61,731 nt of DNA from Diplodia intermedia (GCA_021495925.1 JAKEKT010000141.1:1-61731); one strand, 5' to 3'; positions 43,715 to 55,401 are shown, counted from the first letter of the stretch. The notes: generated by a model from the letters alone, not told the origin. Numbers and translations: made by a program.

Positions 43715-45800
43715 ATGGACTTCCCCAGCGCCACCGTGCAACAGGCCCTCAACTCGCTGGCCTCGTGCATCCGCTGCCGGGAGCGCCGCGTGGGCTGCGA
43801 CCGCCTGCTGCCCACCTGCCAGGCCTGCCAGGCCATCGGCGCCGCCTGCGAGCTGTACGACCACGTCCTCGACGCCAAGTTCCCGCGCAGGTCTGCATGA
43901 CATCAACCACGCCTGACTCGCACCAGACGCTGACCCCGCCAGCTACCTGCAGCAGCTGCACCTGCGCCTGCAGCACCTCGAGCAGCTCGAGGCCCAGCTG
44001 CAGCCCCAGCACGACTTCCGCCACCCCGACTCGTCGTCGTCGTACTCGGCCCACGTCGCCCACCAGCGCCGCCTGCGCTCCGTCCCCTCGCTGCCCTCGA
44101 TCCAGTCGTCCTCGTCCGTCTCCGACGCCTCGACGCCCTCGCCGCCCGAGCCCCCGCTGCCCGCACGCCCCAGCGATGCCGCCGACCGCGACAGCGAGGC
44201 CCGCGGCGAGTGGGGGCCGTCCAGCGCCCTGGCCCACCTCCGCCTCGTCGCCGCCCTGCTCAATGTCGACCTCACACGCCCGCTATACCAGGCCCTCAGC
44301 TTCAAGGTCGACGTGCCCTTGACCCACCCCCAGCCCTCGCTGCTGCAGGTGCCCGGCGTGACGACTGCCCCGCAGCCCCCCTTGCCGCCGCTGGAGACTG
44401 CCCAGTTCCTGCTCGAGTTCTACTACAACTCAATTGACGCCATCATGCCCATTTTGGGCCGGAAGCTGGGCGATCAGGACCTCCGCCAACTTTACACAAA
44501 CAGTTCGGAGCGCCAGAACATGCGCGCCTGCACCCGTGTCCAGCTGGCGCTGGCCGTTGGCGCCCGCTGTTTGTTCCGGAGCGCTGCCACCAAGGGCACC
44601 CCCGCCCAGTCGCACGCTTACCTGCAGCTCTCCGACTCCCTGTTCGAGTCCGCCGCCGCCAGCCTCAAGACCGTCTTGAGCGACTCGAGCACCCTGCTCG
44701 ATGTAGTCTCGCCCTCTGCTTTTGAGAACGAGGAGGCTCACGCCATGGCCAAGTTGCAGATTGTTCTACTCCTGGTCTGCTACACTCTTTGTGCGCCGCA
44801 AAAAGGAAACGTATGGCAGTTGCTCGGATTTGCGGAGCGGCTGTGGAGAAACATGCAGAATGCCCGCGCCCAGTTGCGTAAAAGTAACAGCCCCGATGGA
44901 TATCTCGTGCGGGCACAGGCTCGCCACCGCCCCGAGCCCAATCTTCTCTACTGCAGCTTCGTCTCTCTGGAGCGCTTGGTGGGTATGGGATATGGCCGGC
45001 CGATCGATTTCCTCGACTTCGCCGAGGCGGATGAGCCCACCCATAGACCGGACGACAAGTCTGTGGCGGCCCTGTACGCGGCGATTCTGGACCTGAAGCA
45101 GAGTGTGCACGCGTCTTATCTTTCTGGCCAGCAAGAGCCCGGTGGCATTCTGGGGCCGGCGCCCGGGACGCCCAAGACAGGTAGCCTTGAATGGTATACC
45201 AACGTGAAACGGAAGGCTGGCGCCTGGTTTGAGCAGTTTTCGGATGCGATCGAATTCATGACGCGGGACGGTTCTCCGATGGACGGCACCGACACGCAGC
45301 GCATGACGGACGGAAGGAGACAGTTCTGGCTCAGCACCGGCCGCAAATGGCGAGACGAGACGCTACACCTCGCCTTCGGGCTGCTGCTCCACAACACGCC
45401 CACGCCGGCCTCGACGCCGGCGTCGGGCAAAACGACGCCGACCCAGCGCCAGCTCCTCCCGCCCGAGCTGCTCGCCGAGGGCCGCAACATCGTGCAGCGG
45501 CTGGTCAACGACTACACGTACCTGCTCCGGCAGCCCTTCACGCTCACGCACGAGGGCAGGCAGATACCGCTGGTCTTCCCGCGGCTGTGGGTGTTCGACC
45601 TCGAGATCTTCCGCACCGCCGTCACGGCCGCGTACCTGTCGCACCATCGAGACATGTCGGCGGCGCCCGGCGGCGGCACCAAGTCCAGCATGAACTGGGA
45701 GGTGGCCAACTGCGTCAAGCTGCTCAGCAGCACCAGCGCCGAGGTCGACGCCGAGGGCCTGTGCGAGGCCATCCTGGCCCTCGTCGAGGTCGAGGGTTGA
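43715..45800 (+). CDS. Zn2Cys6 transcription factor
   Basis: A second GAL4-type regulator, 677 residues from two exons (43715-43890, 43943-45800), joined as FPRR/SYLQQLHLRLQHLEQLEA. The zinc cluster starts close to the N-terminus, with Cys at 18, 21, 28, 35, 38 and 45. The intron falls right after it, and exon 2 opens with a leucine-rich coil for dimerisation. The fungal-specific domain runs from about 210 to 620: FLLEFYYNSIDAIMPILGRK, LQIVLLLVCYTLCAPQKGN and FWLSTGRKWRDETLHLAFG. The start at 43715 gives the standard short N-terminus. An in-frame ATG at 43529 would add 62 Arg-rich residues without family resemblance. Its own pathway is unknown. The neighbour at 39782 is a different subfamily, so recent duplication is unlikely. 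Confidence 0.9.
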
Positions 45801-46362
45801 AGGAGAAGAAGAAGGGATGGATGGATGGATGGATTAAGTGCTACTATTACTGGCTGGTTTGGTTTGGTTTGGTTGGTTGGTTGGTTGGTTGGGTGGTTGG
45901 TTAGTCTGGCTGCCCGGCGGGGCTGCTTTGTTCTACCTACCTACCTGGGAATTGGCAATCGGGACCTCACTGCCGGGCGGGCGGAGTTTTGATCCGGGGG
46001 CTTGAGGTTCTGACCATCCACCTCCCTCCCTCCCGTCGCGCTTGCTGAGCAGCAGCAGGCGAACGGGGGACTGCTGCTGCTGCTGCTGCTCGCTCGCTCG
46101 GCACATCATGACCATATCACATCACTGAGTGTTCGCCGTCGCCGCCGCCGCCGGGGGCACTATTGTGGATGTGGATGGATGGGATGGATGGATGGCCGGA
46201 GGATGTGGGATGAGTGGACGGTGTTTTGCGTAGCACGAACCCCGTCATATCCATCCCTAACCTAACCGGTCCATACGCCGCTGCCTAGGTGTGCTTCTGA
46301 GCCTTGGCAGCGGCGTGTCCCGCTTCTCCGGTGAGGCGGCGGCGGCGGAGGCGGCGGCGCAT

Positions 46363-46393
<31 letters not shown>

Positions 46394-46827
46394 AACAGAC
46401 CTGTATTAGCGGGTTGGGAGAGCTCGTGGTAGCTCTAGTCTAGGCGGGGGTGGGGGGTGGGGTGGGGTGGGGTGGTTGGTATTTGGGGTGGTTGGCACTT
46501 GGAGTGGTTGGCATTTTGGGTGGTGGGAGGGAGGGAGATTCTGACGAGGGAAGAGTGAGGGAGGCTTGTTGATGTCTCTCTCTCTCTTCCTCGATCTCTT
46601 GCTCGATCTCTCTTGCTCGATCTCATCCTCACGATACATAAATTTTTTTTTCTTCGTATATTTATTTTTAGGGAGGTTCTAGGGCTTGGTCTTGGTCTTG
46701 GTCTTGGTATTGGTCTTGTATATACATACATGCTGGATGATGACGATGACGATGACGATGACTTGTTTGGTTACGATGATTGTCATTGGCACGCTCTTAC
46801 GGCTGGATATGGGTGTGTATATATATT

Positions 46828-46863
<36 letters not shown>

Positions 46864-47703
46864 GTCACGTCTCTTGTGGATTTTTATGGGATGGATGGAT
46901 GGGTGGATGGTTTTTTGTTTTGAGGCTGGGTTGTATGGAACTTCATGGGAGAAAGAAAGAGTGCCGTGTATAATGAACAAGTGTGGATTGATTGGATTGT
47001 GAGGTTTTGGCAATCAGTGTGACGCTATCACCTTCCCTTTTCCGGGCACCCAGCCTGTCAAATACACATCCCGCTTAAGTGACAATAAACTAACTAAGGG
47101 GGCGGTTAAAGTCTAGCGGTCGCTAGCTCCTTTCGGCAAGTATATAATCACGGTTTGCGTGCGGTAGCCGACCGAAAGCGGAAAGTATACGCGCGACCAT
47201 TCGACATCCGTGTTCACTAACGACGACGCGTATAGTCTTATAGGTGAAGGTTATATAGAGACCGACAAAGACCGTGCTTAATGTGGGGAGGAGCTTATAG
47301 TGAGCTTATTTCAACGTTTGTACATACGTAGTCGAGAGATGGTGGAGAAGTCAGACCCGCCTGCCCACTGTCCCTCATTTCTTTTTTTCCCCTACCGCTT
47401 TCCTTGCCATGATTGAACGCCGGCGTATGCGAGATGCTATATAATGACAGTAAGATATCCAACTCCTGCTTTTTTGGCGTCCTGGTCGACGTTGCTCTTT
47501 TTGTGTGGAAACCATTTACGCCGCCGCAACTACTTGCCCAAAGTCTCCACCACCACCACCACCCAAACCCAACTTCTTGGAGCTGTATTAACAATGGTAT
47601 ATCGCCTTCCCTTACCCCCTTTTGCCGCCCTCCCACCCCAAAGAACAAAAGAAAAGAGATGTACAACGAACAAAAGTCGGAGAGAGACAGCGCCCGATCG
47701 ACC
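45801..47703. other. Microsatellite-rich intergenic region
   Basis: No gene is seen. It holds many simple repeats: GGAT (45816-45835), GGTT (45855-45905), CTG (46070-46090), GCC (46139-46154), about 14 GA units (46363-46391), TGGGG (46450-46480), CTTGGT (46683-46708), GATGAC (46738-46761), AT and GT units (46820-46863). A TA-rich island follows at about 47090-47300. Confidence 0.6.
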
Positions 47704-48933
47704 CTAATCCAGCGCGAACCGCCTATTCAAATCCACCGTGCTGGGGGCGACATAATTCAACCGCTGAAAGTAATAATCGCCCTCGACATCCTCGTCCCCG
47801 TCCAGCACGAGCGCGGTCCGCGACGAGGCGGCGCCGGCGGCGGCGGGACCTTTGCGCTGCGTCTGGCCCAGCAGGATGGGCTTCAGCCCGCTGTCGAAGT
47901 TGAGCAGGCACCGCACCGCGGCGCCGGAGGCGGCGAGGAGGAAGCCGACGCTGACGCCCGCGAACAGGATCTGCTCGTCCTTGAGCACCGGGGCCGACCG
48001 CGCCCCCGTGCCGCAGAGCGCGACCATGCGCGAGATGAGCCAGCCGGTGGCGGAGAGGTAGATGACCTGGTTTTTGTTTCTTGAGTGTTGGTGGGGGCGA
48101 GAGAGGGGGGAGAAGGAGAGAGGAAGAGAGAGAGAGTCTTACGATGGTCAGGGCCATGCCGATGCGGGCCTCCTTGCGGGTGTAGTAGACGGCGAGGCCG
48201 ATGGTGAGCAGCGAGAGGGGGATGACGGCGAGGGTGAGGGCGAACTCGGGCTGCTGGTAGTGGACGTTGACGAAGGCGTAGATGACGACGAAGGAGAAGA
48301 CGAAGTAGAAGGCGAGCTTGATGAGCACGAGGTAGACCTGGTAGGCGAAGTAGCGGCCGCGGATGTTGAGGTCGGCGCTGATGTCCTTGTACAGCGCCCA
48401 CGAGAACTCGCGGTGCAGCCGCACCGCCAGCACGACCATGCCGACGGTGCTGGAGCACGACGCGATGATGCAGATGATGAGCAGCGGCTGCGTCTGCGCC
48501 CAGAACGGCCGGTCCTTGGTGAAGGGCTCGTTGGGGTAGCTGGCGTGGCCGTCCGAGACGCGCGAGGCGGCGTGCTTGAGCTGGCCGTACTGCATGGTGG
48601 TGGAGATGGCGAGGCAGATGTTGGCGATGCATTGGGCGAACAGCTGGATGTTGTTCTTGATCCGGAAGGCATCGAGGGTCAGGATGGCCTGGTAGGCGAT
48701 GCCGGCGATGATGACGGCGATGGAGATGGGGTAGGTGTATGCAAGAGGCACCTGGTACGCCCACGGATGTACCCAGTCAAGATAGTTTAGGAGAACTGCG
48801 CTGTCGGTGCGTTAGCATTGCAAGCGCTGGATTGGGACCTTCACACTCACAGTTGCAGGGCGATGATGACAATGGCTTGGGTCGTCGTGACGCCAAAGTA
48901 ACTCCATTCTAATTTTGTCCGTGGTCTGAGCAT
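47704..48933 (-). CDS. UPF0658 Golgi-type multi-pass membrane protein
   Basis: A fungal integral membrane protein of the UPF0658 family, annotated in fission yeast as a Golgi membrane protein; the activity is unknown. Three exons (48933-48851, 48800-48143, 48066-47704) give 367 residues. Seven or eight membrane spans are readable, including TQAIVIIALQLAVLLNYL, TYPISIAVIIAGIAYQAIL, PLLIICIIASCSSTVGMVV, KLAFYFVFSFVVIYAFV, FALTLAVIPLSLLTIGLAV, TIVVIYLSATGWLISRMVAL and ILFAGVSVGFLLAASGAAV. The family piece FSWALYKDISADLNIRGRYF lies between spans four and five. The C-terminal 60 residues are hydrophilic. The exon 1 join uses the acceptor CGACAG at 48801, because the next AG shifts the frame. No TATA box is seen upstream. 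Confidence 0.87.
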
Positions 48934-49980
48934 CCTGAGGATTGATGTGTATGCTCTCTCTACACTCTGCGCGCGCTGGGTTTAAGGAATGTGAAATAAA
49001 TACGAGTATGCTCGCTTAGGCACGACAGTGCGCCATCCTTCACCTCTGCATGCAGCAGATGGTCCCTTTTCAGGGGCGGAGGAATCCTCCGTAGGTAGAC
49101 CCCTCGCCATGGGAAGTGCCGATTCGCTGCCCTACGGACCATGCTCCACCGTGCTCCCCATATGTAACTAGACGGTAGGCTCGATTAGTTATTGCGCTCG
49201 AAAAGGAGGACCACATAGTGCCTCGGCCCTATTATGGTCAAACGGCTGCGCTTACAATAGATTTTGACTCTGCGCCAGTGTCAGTTTTCGAGGGGAACCT
49301 ATCACTCGCCTCTCAAGCAAAGTTGAGTTTCAGGTCGGCGGCGGCCCAGTTTATGTGGAGCTGGTCATAAGAAGCGTTCCCAACCACCAGATTGCTCTTG
49401 GCAGTGGCGGAGTCGGCATACGCAGCTCGGCGATGCCGAAAACACGCCCGTTAAGTATCCGACAAACCCACCCGCTCCCGCCAGACAGATCTGAACGCTT
49501 TGGCTTTTATGTGATCGCGGCCGGACGCTCACTTCGGTGCAGGGTGGCCGGGGTCGTTTCAACGCAACTATCGGCGTCAGCTTCTTTGCGCAGCGACGGG
49601 GACGTGCTTCTCCTTGGGATTCTAGACCACTGCACGGCCGTGATTCAGACGTCGATCCGATTTCTACATTAAGGACAAGACCCTTTCCCAGACGCTACAA
49701 CCTCTATCTCTCACAACGCAAATTAGGTGCATCGACACGGAACTATATTTGGTTACGCAATACATGCCACAAGCCGTGCATGCCAGTAAGCACAAGCAAC
49801 CGTAGAAAACAGACACCAACGTCTACTCTAGGGACAACCCCCAAATGCCGACAGTATGGAAACATGAACGAAAGGCGGCCCAAAGACCCCAACTCCAAAA
49901 CCGGCCAACCGAATCGATCCGATGCCACGAGAACCATGCCCGATGACCAGCATCTACTCTTGAAACCTCTATACCGCATC
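48934..49980. other. Intergenic, nothing recognised
   Basis: The upstream region of the UPF0658 gene and the 3' flank of the chitinase. The plus-strand open frame entering from 49537 is the antisense shadow of the chitinase. Confidence 0.5.
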
Positions 49981-51381
49981 TCACGCGCGGAACTCAACCC
50001 CTCTCCGCCTCCAACCGTCGCCATACCCACCGCAAGACTCGCCCTCATCCTCGCTCTCCTCCACCTCCTCCTCAATCTCAACCAACTCCGCCTTCACCTC
50101 CGCCAAAAACCCCTCATTCGCCTGCGCCTGCGACGCATCCCACACCATAACCCCCCCAAACGACCCCCCAAACCCCCTCCCCACATACTCCAACACCGCC
50201 CGCAGGTCCCCCGCCCCCAAATACCCGCTCCCCGCCGCCCCGGGCCCGGCCGGCACCCCCACAAAAACCCTCACGGCGCCCGCATTCGCCGCGACCCCCC
50301 GCGCCCACGCGTCCCACGCCTCGTAGTTGAAGTTGTTCTGCGCCGTCGCGTTGGGCGCGAAGGCCTGCACGCCGCAGTAGTTGTTGTAGAACTGCACGAA
50401 CACGGCGTCCATGGCGACGGCGCCCGCGCCCGACAGGAACGCGTCGTCGGCCGCGTCGGGGTACGGGCATTGCGGCGCCGCGGTCAGGAAGCGGCGCCGC
50501 CCGTCGGTGAGGGTGGAGGCGTCCATGAGGGAACGTAGGCGCTGCGCGAAGGGCGATATGTTGGTGACGGTGGTCTCGAAGTCGAAGTCGAAGCCGTCGA
50601 GTTGGGCGGCGCCGAAGGGGCGGAGGGGGAAGGTGGTGTTGGTGGTGTTGGTGAGGTTGGCGGGGGGTGGGCCGAACATGGTCCATATGCGGTCGGCGGC
50701 GGCGGTGGCGGCGGTGGTGTTGGCGAAGCCGCCTTCGGTGTAGGTGGCGCCGCCGATGGAGAGGGTGATGGTTTTGTTGTACTGGGTTTGGCAGAGGGGG
50801 ATGTCGGTGCTGGGTGTGGGGGTTAGCTTGGTTGGTTGGGAGATGGAGTGGGTTGGTACGGGGAGGGAAGTGGGGGTGTGGTGGAGATGGTGGGAAAGGT
50901 GAGTGAGGGACTTACGCCAGCTCTGGGCAGTTGAACAGCTGGGTGCCGTCGAAGGTGGTGCACTTGTCGCCCTGGTTGGCGAAGTTGAGCTGGGGATGCC
51001 CGGTGGAGTCGGAGATGGCCGTCATGAAAGCCAGAGGGATGATCTGCGCGCCAGGTGAGTGACTCTACACACATACGTTCTGAGCTCTTACGTCGATGTC
51101 GCTGTCTGAGAGCCGGTGTCAGCACCACACACACGGTTGGGGTAGGTGAGCCTACTGGCGCAGTAGTACGAAAGTCTCTGCTGAGTAAGGTTGCCGCTTG
51201 CTTGGCCATAGGAATTCTGACCTGTGGATCGTTAGCGACAAACATGTCGAGTAAAGGTGAGGTCGGACCAACCCCAGTATGCTGCGATGTTGGAGCTGGA
51301 AGTGTTGTCAAACCCGGCCTGAACACCCTGCAAGGCCGCAAGCCCTGCCGCAAGCGAAGCGAGAGCAGTCGTGGAAGGCAT
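49981..51381 (-). CDS. Secreted GH18 chitinase, class III type
   Basis: An extracellular endochitinase of the plant/fungal class III GH18 type, acting on chitin with a retaining, substrate-assisted mechanism. Five exons (51381-51273, 51221-51156, 51105-51092, 51043-50916, 50809-49981) give 381 residues. Exon 3 has only 14 bases and codes for SDID. After the signal peptide (MPSTTALASLAAGLAALQGVQA) come NIAAYWGQNS, YCANSDIDIIPLAFM, ITLSIGGATY and the active site DGFDFDFE, with the catalytic acid Glu184. QFYNNYCGV and GGVMVWDAS close the barrel. There is no chitin-binding module. The C-terminus adds about 50 residues, very acidic (EIEEEVEESEDEGES) and then GGYGDGWRRRGVEFRA, not usual in this class. 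A TATAAA box sits at 51445-51450, 64 bases upstream. Confidence 0.9.
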
Positions 51382-51444
51382 GCTGGAATACTGGTGTCGA
51401 GTCTCGCAGATATCTTGGGGACAGAGGTAGACTACAAGGAGGAC

Positions 51445-51450
51445 TTTATA
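51445..51450 (-). promoter_or_regulatory. TATA box of the chitinase gene
   Basis: TATAAA on the minus strand, 64 bases before the chitinase start codon. Confidence 0.5.
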
Positions 51451-53382
51451 TCCAGCACGTCAGCAGGGCAAGGGAGTCGTGATTGCGCCACCAACAGCCA
51501 TGACAAAAGACACATGCATAGCTACCACGGCAATAATAATCGTCGTGACTGCCTCGTGGCCTGGCCCATTTGTCGCGTTCAGCAGGTGACGGCCGTTTCA
51601 GGCAACGTTGGCGGCCATTATTTGAACAAGTTGCGTAACCTGTGCGGCCCAACGGCACGAGAGCGGCCCGGTCGACTTCGCCGGGGACGTAGGACGAGGG
51701 GTCGAAGCGGCAGCTGGTGCCGAGCTGGGGGGCGACGGCCGTGTTTCAAGCCGGTGTCTCTGTGGAAGAAGCATGATGTGATCTTGTGAGGAGGGAGGTG
51801 GTCGTCGGCACCGGCGAAAAAGCGCAATAATGGCAGGGAGAGGCAGGCGTCAGGCGCAAAAGGAAAATGACGTCGAGGTTTGCTTCTCTCCACGGCCCGA
51901 GCGTGTGGTTATGCTCCGCCACCGGGGCGTCTTTGGAAAGGTCTTGGGCAGCCAGGGGTGTGGCGTCTGTCGGTCACTCCCGATCGAGTTGGAATAATTG
52001 CCCGATTGGGGGGTGGAATTGGAACTGTGGCTGGTGCAGTGGACATGATTACGTGTGAAAATCGAGACGAGAGAAGGAAGAAAGCTTGGGGGTAATGTGC
52101 GACACGAGTTAGTCCCAGGTTGTCAAGCGCCATGTTAGTTACAGGCACATTGTGGCCTCGCGGGCGTTGACCAAGGAGAGGTTGGGTTTTCGAGTCCATG
52201 TGCAAGACAGTCCGCAGGGACGACCAGGAAATAAAAGAGCTTCCAGACAAGACCACATTACAGGGACTTGTGGAAGGGTCAGCGATAGGTGAAGCAAGGA
52301 AGCAGGGAGCTGGACAAGTGTGGGGCTTTGCATCTTCAGAGCCGTATACAGCTTGCAAGCGTTGGAAAGAGCCGGAATAGATAAGGCCCATGTTGCTTTT
52401 TCGGCAGATGCGACCGGGGAGGTTACACCGCGGCGACCGGGAGCCAGCATGGCATCTGCCAATGTACATACAGAACAACCACCTACCAGGGCCGTCGGCA
52501 CATGTTACGGTCGACACGCGTGGATGAGGAGCCAGTGGGGTGGGATTGGCGGCATCCATGCTGACGTCTGAGCGCTAGCGAGTAGTGAATGGCAGGGATG
52601 CGCTGATACCTTCCTCTTTTCCCCTCCACACCGTGACGTCCATGCCGATTGCACTGGTCAACTGACAATAAAGAACATGGCTTGCGTGTGGCTGGCTACA
52701 CTGTAAGGTACAAGTTGCACGGCGCTGCGGCTCAAAAGCGCTTCGAGAACATGGGATAGTCTCCCTTACGTTTCCCATCTGCCGAAGTCTACGCACTTGC
52801 TGCATCAACTGTCTTGCATTGCAAGTATAACGATTGGCCGAGGTGCGGTGGAGATTGCGAGACACTGCGGTTGCATTCTTGTCAGCCGGGCGGCTTTGCC
52901 CACACCACCACCCGTCCTGATGCTCCTCGCTTCCACCAGCAAAAGCCTTGTGTTGGGCAGACTCGGACAAAGATAACGGCCATTTCGGGATCCAAGGCCG
53001 ACAGCTGCGGCAACTGAACACCTTCTTCCCACGAAGCTCGGGTGATGACTGGCGCTGATGACCACGGATACAGGACGGATGAGATCGCACCAGAACGAGT
53101 GCATTCCAGATACAGTCAAGTTCTTCGATAGGCATGTAGAGGTCCAAGTGGCAGGTTGACATGTGATAGAATCAGCCCTCAGCCTCACCCCGCCAAGGCG
53201 CCATTCAACAGACCATGCATCTAGAACCGTGGCGCATTAGCCAATTGTCAAGGATCCATTTTACCTATATACACGCCCCAGACCCGAACTCCCATGGTGC
53301 CCAGCAACGCCATAACCCAAGAAAAGAAACCGTGGCGCCGGGTATCTCGATGAGGCCCACACAAAAACGCCTCCGAAAATGC
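51451..53382. other. Intergenic of about 1.9 kb, nothing recognised
   Basis: Two minus-strand open frames of 216 and 195 codons (52559-51909 and 53162-52575) lie here. Neither has a signal peptide, a membrane span, a motif or a composition like the real genes nearby, and neither resembles a known family. They are not called. Confidence 0.45.
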
Positions 53383-54228
53383 CTATCTCAACTCCGGAGT
53401 AGGGACGGCCGCAATGTCGCGGTCGATGACTTCGGCCGCCGTTTCCTCGGCAGCCGGACGGCCATCCCAGAGACGGACCCACCAGGAAGGCGGGTCAAGA
53501 GGACGCTGGCCGTTGTTCATGGGCGGGTACACGTCATTGAAGAAGTACCACACTGCTGCGGGGTTAGCACGAGAGCAGGGACGATTACTGGAGCAGACGT
53601 ACCGTGTCCGACGACAATGCCGAGCATGTCGTCCTTGGGCACGGTCCCGTGCAGGACCATGCTGAAGAGGGCGAGCACCCACGGCAGGAAGGGCGCCTTG
53701 AAGACGACCAGGCCGAGGAAGCTCAGGCTGGTGTCGGGGTTCTTGCGGCTCCAGATGTAGACCAGCGTGCTGTTGAGCGCGGAGCCGAGGAAGCCCATGG
53801 AGAACATGGGAGCGACGACGAGCAGCACGGCCGAGGCGTAGGCGAGGAGCCATGAGAAGTGGGCAGGCGACCGGCCGAAGCCCTCCTCGAGGAGGCGCGA
53901 GTAGCGCTGGAGGAAGAAGACGTGGAAGAGGAGATCAAGGCTCAGCGGGCCAAAGTAAAAGAAGGTCGAGACTGCGCGCCACCACTGCTCGGCTGTTAGC
54001 ATGGCCACGAGAGCGCGCGACGCGGCCGAAGCGCACCTGGTTCTTGTAGATGACGGCGCGGTAGCTGTAGAACAGCTGGAAGGGCGAGACAACGTGGCAC
54101 TGGACCAGGACGCTGAGCACGACGGTGACGGTGGTCCACCAGCGGGTGCACACGGGCAGCTCGTAGAACCATTGCTCGAGCGGCAGCTGGCCGACCATGC
54201 CATCACCACCTCCGAGCACGGCGGCCAT
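53383..54228 (-). CDS. der1: Derlin (DER1-like) ER membrane protein
   Basis: Derlins are inactive rhomboid-fold proteins of the ER that help move misfolded proteins to the cytosol for ERAD, with Cdc48 and Hrd1. Three exons (54228-54037, 53984-53603, 53555-53383) give 248 residues, the usual size. The start MAAVLGGGDGMVGQLPLEQW leads to the first span (WWTTVTVVLSVLVQCHVVSP) and then SYRAVIYKNQ/WWRAVSTFFYFGPLSLD. This contains the conserved Trp-Arg motif and runs across the first splice. LLFHVFFLQRYSRLLEEGFG is the family loop after it. Further spans include FSWLLAYASAVLLVVAPMF and APFLPWVLALFSMVLHGTV. The last exon starts in GHAVWYFFNDVYP, typical of Derlins. The cytosolic tail ends without a canonical SHP box. 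It diverges from CENP-A across 576 bases. Confidence 0.93.
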
Positions 54229-54804
54229 GGTTGTTGGGAGCTGGGAGCGCGGGCGGCGGAGCGAATGCGGCGGGGCGAATGCGGTGGCGGCGGCGGCGGG
54301 CGCTCACGGGCAGAGACGAATGGCGCGGAGCAATGGGCGATCACACACGGGGAGCGCGGGCAGAAGGCGAACGAAAGACTGGCGGCGCAGGTAACAAAGG
54401 CGAGGTTGTTTCCAAGGGCAAACGTGGACTGTTGCGCGGGCTCGGGGCGGCGGGCGGAGCTGCGGGCGGCGATTAGATAATGGCCCGGCTCACGGTGGCC
54501 CCGGCCGTTTGGCGTCAATGCCGGACTCGAGCCGAACAACAACACGCGCCTGCTCGCCCAAGTCGCGTCCGCCCATCTCCAAAACTGACAATTGCCCCGC
54601 CCCGCCCAAACGCCCGTCTCCAGCCTCGTCGCGTCCAGCCTCGTCACGCCCAGCCTCGCCCACCTGCTCAGGCTCTCTCGCTTTGAATCGCCCATTCCAG
54701 CTTTGCCCGCCGCCGTGATCGCGACCCATGATCACGGCATAGCTCGCACATCGCGTCTCGCACCTACATTCGCCAGATAATCTCGGTACATCTCGTCGCA
54801 TACA
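54229..54804. promoter_or_regulatory. Divergent promoter of Derlin and CENP-A
   Basis: A GC-rich gap without TATA box or gene. Both flanking genes are essential-type genes in fungi. Confidence 0.45.
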
Positions 54805-55401
54805 ATGGCCGGAGCAAAGCAGAAGATGCGCCCATCCAGGGGAGGGCGCCCGTCCACGGGAGGAAAGACGAGAGGACGGCCGTCGCTGGCGTCCCAGGCG
54901 ACTCCAGCAAGAAGGGGTCCGAGGTCGTCCGGTGTCTCTGGTAAGAAGCTTGTCGCTGGCCTGGGCATGCTTAGGGTCCTGTTCGCTGACCGCCCGTTCG
55001 CGCAGCCGGCGACCCCACACCGAGCAGGAAGAAGTACCGTCACAAGCCCGGCACCAATGCTCTCAAGGAAATTAGGCGCTACCAGCGCAGCACCGATCTG
55101 TTGCTGCTGAAGCTCCCTTTCGCTCGTCTGGTATGTGCTGCAGTCTCCAATCCCTTCTTCGGGTCATGTTCTGACGCGCACCCAGGTCCGTGAGATCGCG
55201 CTCAATCTGGTCCCCGACGGCGAAGTGCTCCGCTGGCAGTCGCAGGCCATCCAGGCGCTGCAAGAAGCCGCCGAAGCCTTCCTGGTCCACTTGTTCGAAG
55301 ACACCAACCTGTGCGCCATCCACGCCAAGCGCGTGACCATCATGCAGAAGGACATCCAGCTGGCCAGGCGGATCCGTGGCGCCTGGGGCGGTCTGGGCTG
55401 A
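54805..55401 (+). CDS. cse4: Centromeric histone H3 variant CENP-A (Cse4)
   Basis: CENP-A replaces histone H3 in centromeric nucleosomes and marks the kinetochore site. Three exons (54805-54940, 55006-55130, 55186-55401) give 158 residues. The N-terminal tail (about 50 residues, rich in Arg, Gly, Ser and Pro) is unlike canonical H3. The histone fold begins at PGTNALKEIRRYQRSTDLLL, then LPFARLVREIALNL, RWQSQAIQALQEAAEAFLVH and LFEDTNLCAIHAKRVTIMQK, and ends in DIQLARRIRGAWGGLG. Canonical H3 is about 136 residues with the tail ARTKQTARKS; neither holds here. Loop 1 (VPDGEVLRWQSQ) replaces the H3 sequence and matches the longer loop of CENP-A. Both introns lie at positions that keep fold motifs intact (ARL/VREI). 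Confidence 0.93.

Noticed and set aside
49537..50538. Plus-strand open frame of 333 codons
   Set aside because: Antisense of the chitinase last exon over most of its length.
51909..53162. Two minus-strand frames of 216 and 195 codons as hidden genes
   Set aside because: No motif, signal peptide, membrane span or family resemblance; codon use unlike the real genes nearby.
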